Origin: Rhododendron vialii
Lineage: Eukaryota > Streptophyta > Magnoliopsida > Ericales > Ericaceae
Length of the DNA: 64,000 nucleotides
Assembly: GCF_030253575.1 (NCBI RefSeq)
Contig: NC_080566.1
Location: 6,953,501-7,017,500, forward strand
Reading direction: 5' to 3'
This document shows, piece after piece, positions 33,191 to 44,265 of this stretch; the first letter of the stretch is position 1; each line of letters begins with the position of its first letter. The position numbers and the translations under genes were made by a program. The notes under the pieces are model-generated. The model saw only the letters and a program-made list of their open reading frames with translations, had not been told where the DNA came from and did no database searches.

Positions 33191-34499
33191 TTGGCTGGTT
33201 CCCTCCGGTATGAATGTCCATATTTTAGTATCAGATATATGCATCCGACAACAAAAGGACAGGTATCATATAGCACAATGGCTAGCATCAAACAATAGTG
33301 CAACAACCAGAGATTCCATAAATCCCCACACAAAAAACTACAAACATAGAATAAGCACAAATATAAAGTTAACCAATACACCTCAGTAATGGTACGTAGA
33401 CCAGAAAAAACTCTCTTGTCAATGGCTAGAAACAAATGCGACACTAGTTTTGTAAAGTGAAAAAACGGAAAAACACTTAGCTAATTTCAAACGAACAGCT
33501 ATTATGTAAAAATGAAATAATACCACTGAACATGCAGCTTTTCATCATGGCCATAGCGCTGGATGTTTTTATGGGTGGTGTGACACATTAGAGGATATGA
33601 GCTACGGCTTCTAAAGATTAACCTTGTTTCTTCCCAATTTGCTTCTAATTTTGCGCAACATCATTAACCATTATACCCTAGCAGCTACTACTGTTTGAGA
33701 AACCATAGAACATATGTTATACACATCTACAGAAAGAGACTAAAATTGGTGACAAATTCCGCAATTAATAACTTGCATCATAACCCCCTACCAGCCAAAG
33801 AGTACAAATACTCTCCTTGATCCACTAATGAGCTACACTTAGGTGTCTTCCTTGTGCAAATGCAGGTAATTCAAGGACTGGGTTTTGACAAGCAAATCCA
33901 ATTTCATCAAGTGGTCAATTGTTTCTCGTGGTTCAGAAAGCAGTTTAATGTGTTTCTTAACATGAGTGTGACAAAGTCAGATGAATGATTAAGACGAAAT
34001 TTGTAATCAAGGAAATTCAATTTCAAAACACATTCAAAAAAACCCAAGCTAATTTAACTTGTCGTGTCTTCAGATGAGATTGACAAAGTCGGAAATATCG
34101 AAATAGTATGATTAAGACCTTATTTGGAGGCAACCGAATCCCGTTATGCAAAATATAGTACAACTTATCAAAAAATATATATACATGCAAAATATAGTAC
34201 AGAAAAGACAAGTAAAATCAAGACACAAGATACTGAACATGGCTATCAATCGTCCAAGCCATGAAACTCAAACCTTTCCATCCTTTGCATACCGGAAGAA
34301 ACCGCCTTAGAGGAGACCTCTCAGAAGCTGATGTGAACCATTCATTTACCTTCTTTATCCTTTGGCAGTACTGCAAATGACAACAACCACCTAAAGGACT
34401 CACAAGCCCATTGCGCGGCACAAAACTTGTTTTCCAACTGCTCAAAATTTACAAAAGCCCATAGGGGAGTTATTGCTATGACTCAACGTGTCCATCATG
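33191..34499. other. Conserved downstream module of F-box gene 1
   Basis: Non-coding sequence related to the modules after the other F-box genes: the stretch ATATAGCACAATGGCT and the phrase AGTAATGG...AGA-CAGGAAA near 33,390 match 59,480-59,650. It lies 3' of the gene and could hold long 3' UTR, terminator or antisense promoter sequence. No long frame. Confidence 0.55.
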
Positions 34500-35654
34500 C
34501 TAATTGTGTCTCTTGACCGAAACCAAGCTCTCCGTATATAGAAGAACTTGCATATTTGGGGGTGGAGGCCAACCTCGTACTTGATCATGGACTTGATACT
34601 CCTTTCTTTCTTGGGTATTAAGGTTGTACGACATCATTTGTCCATAGCCGCTCTCCACAAGGAACTCACCATTTTGTCGAAACCCCAATGCCCAGTCAAC
34701 TCCCTGGAAAGGTCCGATGGTGAACTTTTTAGTCCACAACACCTCAACATCCTCTTCATTCATTACCCATATGTCAAAGGACTTCTCCATCAAAAACTCC
34801 CCAGGTTCAAAGAAAAATGGATTTGACCACCAGTTTGGATAAATAACCATGGCAAGGGAATCATTCAAGACAAAAAGTTTCATTTCACTGTACTGGTCTG
34901 ACAGGCAAACTTCTGGCACAGGCATTTGTTCAAATACCTCGTAGGTCATGCTAAACGCCATAATCACTGCACCACCATTATGGTGACGGTAGGCGTACCA
35001 GAAACAATCCCCATTCCACGATGCGTACGAATCATGACAACAGTGGAAACCGGACTGGATAGGGGACTGAGTGTGAACTTCCCTCCAAGAATCTGTACTC
35101 GAGTCATATATTTCAATCATTTCATCAATGCCCCTAGTGGGTATATCCGTACTCATCATGGCAAATCTAACCACTTTATAACCACCTGTAAAGTGATCGT
35201 ACCCAAATCCCAAATTGGTAATATGATCATTTTTGTAAGCAGGAGGAGGAAGTACCCTGAATTCTTTCATTGAAGGGTTGCATAACACAAGGGGGGAGTT
35301 CAAACCGAATCGGGAGAGACAAACGACGCCATAACAAGGACCCAAGATCTGCAGGTGTTTGATATCTAGACCAGTGGAAGATATGTCTATATCCTCAACT
35401 GGGGTTTCGTTTGTGACGAAGGATAATACGACGCCGCCGCTGCCGTCGTTAAGGAATCGCTTAACGAGGAGGCAATCGGTGTTTTCGGCGGCGGCGATTG
35501 AGGCGATGCGACAGTGGTGGAGGTAAATAAAGTTAGGGTTTTGGATGAAAGCATACCAGTTTTTGCAGACTGACTTCAATTGAAGAAGGGTTTTCACTGG
35601 AAGCCTCCACAGAATCTCCATGAGCAGATCTTCAGATAGGTTTTCGATCGCCAT
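34500..35654 (-). CDS. F-box gene 1 (F-box plus FBA, SLF/CPR1-like)
   Basis: Substrate receptor of an SCF ubiquitin ligase: the F-box binds SKP1 and the C-terminal part chooses the target. Predicted 384 residues. F-box at about residues 5-45 (L-S-E-D-L-L-M-E-I-L-W-R-L-P-V-K). The F-box-associated (FBA) domain covers about 90-340 with the landmarks L-G-P-C, V-V-C-L, L-C-N-P-S-M-K-E-F-R, L-G-F-G-Y-D, W-N-G-D-C-F-W-Y, F-D-I-W-V-M and W-T-K-K-F. The C-terminus ends E-S-L-V-S-V-K, like the V-E-S-I-V tail of SLF/SFBB proteins. I chose the ATG at 35,654 because it is the conserved M-A-I-E-N-L start; the frame continues 27 bases upstream without an ATG. A TATA box and (GA)n tract lie just upstream. 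Intact. The target is unknown. Confidence 0.9.
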   Translation of the reverse strand: MAIENLSEDLLMEILWRLPVKTLLQLKSVCKNWYAFIQNPNFIYLHHCRIASIAAAENTDCLLVKRFLNDGSGGVVLSFVTNETPVEDIDISSTGLDIKHLQILGPCYGVVCLSRFGLNSPLVLCNPSMKEFRVLPPPAYKNDHITNLGFGYDHFTGGYKVVRFAMMSTDIPTRGIDEMIEIYDSSTDSWREVHTQSPIQSGFHCCHDSYASWNGDCFWYAYRHHNGGAVIMAFSMTYEVFEQMPVPEVCLSDQYSEMKLFVLNDSLAMVIYPNWWSNPFFFEPGEFLMEKSFDIWVMNEEDVEVLWTKKFTIGPFQGVDWALGFRQNGEFLVESGYGQMMSYNLNTQERKEYQVHDQVRGWPPPPNMQVLLYTESLVSVKRHN

Positions 35655-35731
35655 TTTGATTTGATGGTGCGAGGGATCCAAGATATATATGGTTGATTTG
35701 ATGGTGCGAGGGATCCAAGATATGTCTGGTT

Positions 35732-35739
35732 GTTTTATA

Positions 35740-35807
<68 letters not shown>
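35732..35807 (-). promoter_or_regulatory. GAGA tract and TATA box of F-box gene 1
   Basis: On the coding strand a (GA)n tract of about 32 units (35,743-35,807) runs straight into GCTATAAAAC (TATA at 35,732-35,739), about 80 bases before the ATG. Between TATA and ATG a segment of about 45 bases (TTGGATCCCTCGCACCATCA) is present twice. GA tracts in plant promoters bind BPC/GAGA factors (family knowledge). Use here is inferred. Confidence 0.65.
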
Positions 35808-35809
<2 letters not shown>

Positions 35810-35853
35810 CAAAACACTATCCCACCCTTTGGCCGTTACTGAATTTTCAGGCT

Positions 35854-35937
35854 TATTTGGATCGAAGGAGGGGGTTCACCGGAAGCCTCCACAGAATCTC
35901 CATGAGCAGATCTTCAGATAGGATTTCCATCGCCATT
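35854..35937 (-). pseudogene. F-box 5' fragment upstream of gene 1
   Basis: The minus strand from ATG at 35,937 encodes about 23 residues copying the family start (L-S-E-D-L-L-M-E-I-L-W-R-L-P-V) and then stops. It sits just beyond the (GA)n tract, head to tail with gene 1, so a duplicate gene was deleted down to its first codons. Confidence 0.75.
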
Positions 35938-36599
35938 TTTGCATTTGCTACCAGTGATGAAGAGTAGTTGTCGTTTAAGGAGTATAAATAAAAAATAAAA
36001 AATTTCCCGTGGAGGAGCCTATGTACTTTTTACCCTGTAAAATTTAGTATTTTAATAATTTGACTTATATATATAGTATATTTTTTGTAAAACTACGTAC
36101 AAATTGGAATTTTTGGATAAAATATACATTATTTTTCATGTATATTTTACAGAAATTGATTTTCGCCCTCCATTTTTTACTGATTGCGCTTTAATTTTAA
36201 CGCGAAGTTATTAGTAACTTAATAACCAAAATGGAGCTCCAACAATAAAAAAAAATGAAGCGCGAATATTAATTTCCTATTTTACTATTCAGTTTTTTTA
36301 CATCAAATGAAAGAACTTATTACTTCTTTTCGCCTACAAGACTTTAATTGTGCGTGCAAAACTGCACCAATGTATGCTAGTCACGAGGATGGGAAGCATC
36401 GAAGCAAGTTTAAATGCGTAGAGATACACATCTTTACGGTACTTCCGTAAATAGTCACAGTCGTCCCAAAGTATCCGAATTTTAATGAAATTTTTCCAGG
36501 TCCCGACCGTCCAGAACACTTTTAGACGGTTACGATTGAGTGTTGCATCTCCATAAACAAGATTTTCTCAAATGTGTAAATCATCACGCCGGATCAAAA
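35938..36599. other. No gene recognised
   Basis: AT-rich spacer without a supported gene. Confidence 0.4.
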
Positions 36600-37817
36600 A
36601 ATTAAAAAAAATCACACGCATTATGTCTGTCGACTAAATCCAAGTTCTTTTGTGTACAAGAGAATGGCTGTAAACATCGTGGAGGAGAATGAACGGACAC
36701 TTGATACTCCTCCAAACTGTTGGCCTGTTGGGTATGAAGGTTGTACGGCATCATCTGTTTAGCGCTGCTCCCTCCAAGAGTAACTCGCCATTTTGCCGAA
36801 ATCCATAACGTAAAGTTGGGTTTTTGGAGGGTGAACATAATTAAATTCGTTTTCCCCTTAGATGAGTGTAAAAACTTCTCGAATGGGTATTTCATTGAAC
36901 ACTTCGTAGAATCTTAGGTCATATACTAAACGCAACCCGTTTCATTAAAGGAAATAAGTGGAGTACTTTTTTTTTTTTTTATTAAAGGCCAATTCTAACA
37001 GGTGCCCGGCACAACTTTAAGCATATTAAATGAGGTAAAAGTTGGTATGCAGTATGCACCATTCTAACTTGAAAGAATAATTAATGATGTACATTGATAA
37101 ATTATGTGTTCTCCAATTACTGTCATTAATGATCTTAGTAGTATCAAATAGGGTCAAATCTACCCCTGTATCAAATTTTACTATCTCTGTATTACTTATG
37201 TAGTTTGGTTATAAAAAAATTCATAACTATTAACTACTCCATGTTTTATGTTTGCTTTATACGGTTATGTTAAAATAATTTCTGACTGAAATTTTTGTGG
37301 ATACGTAAATTACAATTGAATGTATTAGTGGCAATTATTTGTAATGAACTGATTTTTACAGGTTATAATTGTTATTAAGGTTGAGGAGGAGAACAATGGG
37401 TAGAACCAACCCCAAGGGATTTGGCCAAGTGGGTATAAGAAAACAAATAAGTGATTTGGCCAGAGGCCAAAAACTTTAAACCTCGATGCCACTGGAAGGT
37501 TTGTCTAGTCATTAACTTCAGGACTTCGGAATTAGTTGAGTTACGCAACGCAAGCATCTGGTTTCAAAAAAACAATATAATGAGTAGCACCCATCCCACT
37601 CTCTAATTAAATCTAGCTTGTTTTTATTTTTATATATTTTTTAAAATTTATATTGTCTAAATAATATTAAGGAATAAATTAATTACTTACGGGAACAACA
37701 GTAGAATACATGCACCTATGACCTATCTAATTTTTTTATTTGCACGTAATCTTTTTGTAGCCAACTTGAAAAAAAAAAAAAATCCATCTCCTCATAGCCA
37801 ACCCCCCCCCCCAAAAA

Positions 37818-37848
<31 letters not shown>

Positions 37849-38800
37849 TAAAACCCCTCTTCCTTGTACGTAATCTTTTTATTTGCAATGAAAACCTTTC
37901 ACCTACCTAATTTTTAAAAGGAAATGACAGTAGTGTTGTCATTAAAAAAAGCATTACAAACATTTATGGGTAGTTTAGAAAATAGTGGTGAAAAGTAATG
38001 CTTTGTGAATACCCATAAACACAACCCATAGTTTTAGGTATATTTATTGCCCCTAAAGTATTGCCCTAGGGGCACCTATTAGCGGGACCGTTTGAATAAA
38101 ATGTTATGTGTTAATGTGTTACGGAAGAATGACATGTCTCGTAAAGCGAAAAATAAGTATTTATTGTAAAAAATAAGAACCTTATCGGAACAGAGCTGCC
38201 CATCACCACCGGGATAGAACGCGTATCAATAAAAATCCCTATTCCACGATGTACAAGTAGAATAACAACAATGCAAGCCGAACTTAAATAGGGGGCACCA
38301 CCTAAAATTCCCTCCAAGAATTTGTACTCAACTCAATTCTTTCATCAATAAACCAAGTGCTAAAATCTGATCCTAGATACGCGAACTTAAACACTTTATA
38401 ATCGACGGTATAAGGATCAAACATAAAACCCAAATCACCTAAACGGTCTTTTTTTTAATAAGAAGATTGAAGAAGTACCTTGAATTCTCTAATTGAAGGG
38501 TTGTAGTATATGACAATGGTGGAATTAAACCCAAGTCTGGTGGATATTCTATGCCGTTTCAAGGACCCCAAGTGTTGGAGTTTTTCAATATCTAGATCAA
38601 TTTCTTTATCTTCGGTTCGGGTTTTGTTGGGGATGAAGGACAAGATAATGTGCAACCGTTATTGAGGGATCGTTTAACGAGGAAGCAGTTGGTGTTTTCA
38701 GCGATGACGATGGAGGTGGTGTGATTGTGGCAGAGGGAAATGAAGATAGGGTTTTGGATGAGAGTACACCACGTTTTACAAATTGATTTGGATCAAATAA
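36600..38800 (-). pseudogene. F-box/FBA pseudogene, split by an insertion of about 1.25 kb
   Basis: The N-terminal and middle parts lie at about 38,193-38,800 (I-L-S-F-I-P-N, I-E-K-L-Q-H-L-G, Y-N-P-S-I-R-E-F-K recognisable) and the C-terminal part at about 36,600-36,945 (L-Q-K-P-N-F, M-M-P-Y-N-L, E-E-Y-Q-V). Both are closest to genes 2 and 3. Between them is unrelated AT-rich sequence. Many stops and frameshifts make it clearly dead. The F-box start codon region is lost. Confidence 0.8.
36946..38192. mobile_element. Insertion inside the F-box pseudogene
   Basis: About 1.25 kb absent from the other family members. Very AT-rich; it contains an (AAT)n microsatellite (about 37,817-37,848) and a C run (37,802-37,812). 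At its right end (38,095-38,190) is a copy of a short palindromic repeat (GACATGTCTCGTAAAGCGAAAAATAAG) also seen at 57.7-57.96 kb. No transposase and no clear target duplication, so class unknown. Confidence 0.5.
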
Positions 38801-39504
38801 GTGGTTTCACCGGCTTGCATCAACTAATTACTACTAAGAAATGCTTGTTGCAAGTTTCTTTTTTCTTTTTTCCTATAGGTTATGTTTTGGATCGTTATGT
38901 ATTGTATTGTGCTTGATTTAATTGTTGTGGACCACAGTGTCTTGTTATTGTATATTTTTTAATATAATATGGCTGCTGCTAGACATGAAAAAAATACAGC
39001 AAATGTTGAGCGAAAAAGAGCAAGTTCTCCTGAGCACCGTCATGTACTGTTGAAAGATCCCTATTCATCACATATTAATGTGGGAGAAAAGCCAAAGACC
39101 AAAAATCAAGGCATCTGGATGAATTAACGTGCATCTTGACTAATTCCCGGCAACAAAAAATTCCCACAAATCAAAACCATCTAATAAGAATCCTTTTGTG
39201 TATATGCCCCAGACTTTCACACAGCCTCTTTCTATACAGTAAGCCAGGATCTCACCTCTCACACTATGCTCTGATTGACACAACTTTCATCCACACTTTT
39301 TGCGTTGGAAAATCTTCCACTTCCTCTCACTCCATATGTGGTACACAGTGGCCTTAAAGCACTGTTCTTTTATCAGACATGCCTCTTCGCCACTCGGCAA
39401 CCAAGTCCAGCATGTCACCAAGTTTTTCAGGGAAAACTATTAAGCCGCGCATCTTTTCAGGAAAAACTCTCAAGCCGCGCATCTGAAGAAGATAACTCGA
39501 ACAT

Positions 39505-39680
39505 CAAAACATCTTGTTCAATCCCCGTTTTAGCTAATCTGTCTAACACTCGATTCGCTTCACGGAAAGTGTGTCCAGCCGAAGTTTCAGTCTCGGCCAT
39601 CATCTATTTGCATTCCTCCATCAACACTTCACAGGGAGAGTTTCAGTCTTTTTCAAAAATTTATAATTTACAACTTGAAG
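39505..39680 (-). mobile_element. LINE RNase H-like fragment
   Basis: The minus strand encodes a short stretch M-M-A-E-T-E-T...G-H-T-F-R-E-A-N-R-V, the end of the RNase H-like domain that plant L1-type LINEs carry after their reverse transcriptase. Only a scrap; copies at 44,190 and 52,650. Confidence 0.6.
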
Positions 39681-40905
39681 TTCATAATTGAAAAGATAAT
39701 TGGCTCCTAAACACTTCAATCTCACGAGTATGGGATACACAATACCACTGGGGGTTTTAATGTAATTAATCTTATCAATAGCAATCCAGCAGAATTATGT
39801 GTCTTCGCTATTAGTCTTGTCAAAGAAATGAAGCCCAAAACTGAAAATAGAGTTACCTTTGTTTAATTACATTAGCTTATCTGTGTATTTACATTTGTTT
39901 TGGTAGTTTGTGGTCTTGAACAAGCAAATAACACAAACAACTTGTCGAATTATTCTAGTTACTTATTTACTTAAAACAAGTAAATGAAATAAATGAGCAA
40001 ATAAAATGACGAACCAAACGAGCCCTAAGACATAAGAGGCTTAACGGGATCAATTATGATCGGTTCGGAAATCCATACGTTTTGGATGAGATTGCCATCC
40101 CATTTTCCATCAAGTTACAGATCAACTCTCCAGCCCTCTTAGTATTCTCAAAAAAAAGATATTAGCAAACAAGTCAGAGTAAGCAGAACTCCTGGAGAAG
40201 GCAGGAAACAAGAAGCTCACTTCTCAACCTGAAAGAGTGCACAGCGATCTTCCCCAAGGTCTCAAGTTTGGTGACAGAATCAGCATTCTCTCCAATTCAA
40301 ACAACTTCCCAAACAACATGCTAAGGTAATTGACGACAATAACGAAAAAAGAAATAGCTTTTGGCATCCTCCCATGATTGTGTGAAGTCGAAAAATAACA
40401 CCTACTAGTACCATCAAACACTGCAACAATAAATCTCGTGTTACATGATACCGATGAAGAAAATTAGCTTGGCAGAAATTAAACTAAATATAATTGTTGG
40501 ACCATACAACTATTTTCCAATTCCAAAATCGAATTCTGGTCTAATAGATTGAAAGAGGAGGAACAAACACAATGTTATTTACTCATAATTCATAAAACAA
40601 AAGCTAGCAACACCATGACCCTAGCAGTGGATAGTTTAATCTGTACAACAGATGGTGGAAGTATGAGCGCTGGTTTTCTCAAGATTGACATCGTGACTTC
40701 TTTCCAATTTGCTCCTAATCTTGAGCAAACTAATTAGAGGTCATTTTTAGCTGCTGTAAGTAACCACATGCAACAGACAACGTCATGAAAACTACACAAC
40801 TAACCACTCTTCAGCCCATATCTCGCATTAGATTCCTAAACCCATCTCGGTAAACAATCCAAAGATCCTCTTGGGTGTCTGCCTTACGCAAAGGCAGCAA
40901 ATTCA

Positions 40906-40967
40906 CAAACCAAACCAAACCGAGCCTTGTGTCCCAATCAACTGGGGACGGCTACATGAAAAAATCC
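40906..40967. mobile_element. SINE-like fragment with TCGGCTACATGA-type motif
   Basis: Holds TTGTGTCCCAATCAACTGGG followed by GACGGCTACATGAAAAAATC, a motif known from the 3' part of many plant SINEs. Head and Pol III boxes are not seen. A second copy from the duplication is at 45,623-45,681, and the first part recurs at 58,213-58,240. Confidence 0.45.
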
Positions 40968-41825
40968 ATAGACTGGTTTTCCACTTTGTGCGTAAACTCA
41001 AGCAATCTCATTAGAGGTTATACTTCCCAGCAATAACATTACTAACCACATGAAACAAACACCTTCATGAAAACATTTACCCCATCCAACTAAAAAGAAC
41101 ACCTTGATGAAAAACATACAACTAAACAACTCATCAATTCATATTTTGAATCTTAACCCCATCCCAGTAAAAATGCAAAAGATGATCTCCTCTTGGATGT
41201 CTACCTTTTGCAAAAGAGGGACATTAGAATACTGGTTTCTTAAGATGAAGAAATATTGTTACATGCTCATAGAAATTGGATTGTGAGTTCTGAATGAGCA
41301 ACCACTTCAATGATTTTCTCAACACACATGTAACAAAACTAGAAATAAGATAAAGAACCAATTTGGAGACAGACAAACTTGATTATGAAACATATTGAAG
41401 AAAACCCAAGTAAAGGTAACAAAACTAGAAATAAGATAAAGAGCCAATTTGGAGACAAACAAACTTGATATGTAACATATTGAAGAAAATCCAAGTAAAG
41501 GTACCATAAAGAGAAATGGCTATCTGTGTCGTAGCCCTGGACTTGCAAGCTTGAAAAAAGTAGCTTTCATTTACAACGCCTTTGGGGAGAAGACTTTCAA
41601 GGAGACCTCTCAACAGATGAATGCACCCGCTCATTTAAATTCTTCTTCGTTTGGAGTAAGGTAAATGCAACGACCACCTTGAAGACTTTAGTTGCTCGAT
41701 GTGCATCACGTGGATAGGAAGCCCACAACCAGTTAAACATGTAAATAAACATGTAAATCATCGATTTCATCATGCTCGGTGTGTCTTTTTACTGAAACCA
41801 AGCTCTCTGTGTATTGAAGAACTTG

Positions 41826-42902
41826 TCAACAATGAGGAGGTGAACGACCATACACCTGATACTCCTTTATCTGCCGGGTATCAAGGTTGTACGACATCAT
41901 CTGTCCACCACCGCACTCGAGAAGTACCTCACCATTTTTCCGAAATCCCAATGCAAAGTTTGGCTTATGGAGGGGACCAATAGAAATTTTTTTAGTCCAA
42001 GTCCAAGACACCTCAACACCGTGTTCATCCATAACCCATATGTCAAAGCACTTTTCGAATGAAAAATCCACCGGTGGAATCAATGAAGGTACCCACCCCC
42101 TAGGATAAAGAACCAGCGCAAGGGAATCATTCAGAATGAAAAGTTTCCTTTCGCTGTAATCGTCTAACAAGCAAACTTCTGGCACGGACAATTCATTGAA
42201 CCCCTCGTCAGTCATACTAAACATCATAATTGACGCACCACGACCGGGGCAGGACGCGTACCAATAAAAATCCCCATTCCACGATGCGCAACAAGAATAA
42301 GTGCAATGGAAACCATACTTAACAGGGGACTCTGCATAAACTTCCCTCCAAGAATCTGTACTCAGCTCATAAATTTCAATTGTTTCATCAATCAACCAAG
42401 TTTTAAACTCAGGATCCAGATACCCGAACTTAACCACTTTATAATCATTCGTATAGTGATCAAACCCAAATCCCAAATTAGCCATATAGCCTTTTTTATG
42501 AGAGGGTTGAGGAAGTACCCTGAATTCTCGCATTGAAGGGTTGCATATGACAATGGTGGAGTGATACCCGCCTTCGGTGAGACAAACGACGCCGTTGCAA
42601 GGACCCAATAGTTGAAGCTTTTCAATATCCAAACGAGTGAAAGATATGTCTATATCTTCAGTTAGCAGTTCGTTTGGGATAAAGGACAAGATAATCTTGC
42701 CGTTGCCGCCGCGGAGGGCTCGCTTAACGAAGAGGCAGTCGGTGTTTTGGGCGGCACGATAGTGGTGAAGGGAAATGAAGCTAGGGCTTTGGATGAGAGC
42801 GTACCAGTTTTTGCAGACCGATTTGGATTGAAGCAGGGATTTCACAGGAAGTCTCCAGAGAATCTCCATGAGCAAATCTTCAGATAGGGTTTCGATCACC
42901 AT
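41826..42902 (-). CDS. F-box gene 2 (F-box plus FBA), C-terminus shortened
   Basis: Same family as gene 1 but of the second subgroup with gene 3. Predicted 358 residues from the conserved M-V-I-E-T-L start at 42,902; the frame runs on upstream without an ATG. F-box at about 5-45. FBA landmarks are L-L-G-P-C-N-G-V-V-C-L, C-N-P-S-M-R-E-F-R, L-G-F-G-F-D-H-Y, F-D-I-W-V-M and K-K-I-S-I-G-P-L. Insertion of W-T (W-T-W-T-K-K) compared with gene 3. The frame ends at S-P-P-H-C with TGA where gene 3 reads on for over 25 residues; the lost E-S-L-V-S-V-K tail is still readable after the stop, so the stop is recent. It may work, since F-box and FBA are whole. Confidence 0.85.
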   Translation of the reverse strand: MVIETLSEDLLMEILWRLPVKSLLQSKSVCKNWYALIQSPSFISLHHYRAAQNTDCLFVKRALRGGNGKIILSFIPNELLTEDIDISFTRLDIEKLQLLGPCNGVVCLTEGGYHSTIVICNPSMREFRVLPQPSHKKGYMANLGFGFDHYTNDYKVVKFGYLDPEFKTWLIDETIEIYELSTDSWREVYAESPVKYGFHCTYSCCASWNGDFYWYASCPGRGASIMMFSMTDEGFNELSVPEVCLLDDYSERKLFILNDSLALVLYPRGWVPSLIPPVDFSFEKCFDIWVMDEHGVEVSWTWTKKISIGPLHKPNFALGFRKNGEVLLECGGGQMMSYNLDTRQIKEYQVYGRSPPHC

Positions 42903-43050
42903 TTTGATTTGATGGCGCGAACTCACCGCTGAGAGCTTCACAGAAACTCGAAATGTAAGGAATCAATCAATCAGTACATCTTATAAGCAAATGTATTTTT
43001 GATTTTTAAAAAAAGCCTCCAAATCCCATCCTAAAAATTCTAGAATTTAA

Positions 43051-43074
43051 GAGAGAGAGAGAGAGAGAGAGAGA
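43051..43074. repeat. (GA)n microsatellite upstream of gene 2
   Basis: Twelve GA units on the plus strand, so CT on the coding strand: the opposite orientation to the tract before genes 1, 4, 5 and 6. About 150 bases upstream of the start codon, followed by further GAGAGA clusters to 43,125. Confidence 0.85.
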
Positions 43075-43319
43075 ATCCTGGCGTGAGAGAGAGACGTGGG
43101 GAGTGGAGAGAGATAGAGAGAGCGTGGAGATGTATACAGATTTTTTTTTATTATTATTATCTTATACTAGTATTTTCATAATATTAGAAATGTTATCCTG
43201 CGAATATAATGGAAAATATGTTACCGTACATCGAATATGGAGCAAAAAAAAATTACTAAATTATTTTTTTGTTAACTTGCGCTGTGTCTGTTAGATATAC
43301 GAGGCCAAAAAAAAAAATG

Positions 43320-43415
43320 ATGTAACAATTGTGGGGGAGGAAAATGAAACTAGGGGTTTGAATGAGAGAGTACCAAAAACTAATTTAGATCAAATAAGGG
43401 GTTTCACCAGTCTTG
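43320..43415 (-). pseudogene. F-box N-terminal fragment
   Basis: Matches 38,715-38,810 of the split pseudogene (GAAATGAA, GATCAAATAAG.GGTTTCACC) and so the coding region around L-I-Q-N-P-x-F-I-S-L. It marks the left edge of the second 4.6-kb duplicate. Confidence 0.7.
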
Positions 43416-44189
43416 CATCAACTTACTATTAAGAAGTGCTTGTTGCTAGGGTTTTTTTTTTCTTTTTTTTCTATATGGGTTGTTTATTTTGGATTGTTAT
43501 GTATTATTCTTAATTTAGTTTTGCTGTAGACCTCAGTGTCCCATTATTTGACTATCGATAGACATGAAAATATAAGTGTTGTGCGAAATAGATAGTAAAT
43601 GCTCATGAGCACTGTCATTGTTGCAAAATCCTCATTCATCGCATATTGATGTGGGAGAAAAGCCCAAGACAAAAAATCAAGGGTGTCCGGATGAATCAAC
43701 GTGCATCTCGACTAATTTTCTGGCGCACTGGCAGGGTACAGAGCCAAAATCAACCAATCAAAACAAGCCAAAGAAGAAGAAAAAAAGCCAGCAAAACCGT
43801 TCAGAAGACGAAAAAAATCCCACAAATCAAAACCATCTAACAAGAATCCTTTGTGTCAGTAAGCCAGGATCTCACCTCTCACACTATGCTCTGATTGACA
43901 CAACTTTGATCCACACTTTTTGAGTTGGAAAATCTTTGCACTTCCTCTCACTCCAATGTCCAATCCCATATGTGGTACACAGAAAACAAAATGAGATTAA
44001 GAATTATCAACAAGGATTTTCCAACATTTCACTCCATATGTGGTGGTACACATGGGCCTTTAAGCACTGTGTTTTTATCAGACTTGCCTCTTCCCCACTC
44101 GACAACCAAGTCCAACATTTCACTAAGTATCTCGGGAAACCTCTAAAGCCACGCATCTGAAGAAGATAACTCGAACATCAGAACATCTT

Positions 44190-44265
44190 GTTCAATCACT
44201 ATTTTAGCTAATCTATCTGCAACTCGATTTGCTTCATGGAAATTGTCCAGTTGATGTTTCGGTCT
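44190..44265 (-). mobile_element. LINE RNase H-like fragment, duplicate
   Basis: Same scrap as 39,505-39,680 (TTTAGCTAATCTATCTGCAA, ACTCGATTTGCTTCATGGAA), shorter and more decayed. Confidence 0.55.

Larger units (their letters stand above)
38850..41825. other. Conserved downstream module of F-box gene 2
   Basis: About 3 kb of non-coding sequence that repeats at about 43,440-46,357 with a constant offset of about 4.6 kb. Landmarks are GTGGGAGAAAAGCC (39,080), CTCACACTATGCTCTGATTG (39,257) and TTGACATCGTGACTTCTT (40,685). Just before the gene, a phrase AAACCCAAGTAAAGGTA is itself duplicated (41,340-41,520). Contains LINE and SINE scraps listed separately. No protein gene. Confidence 0.6.
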
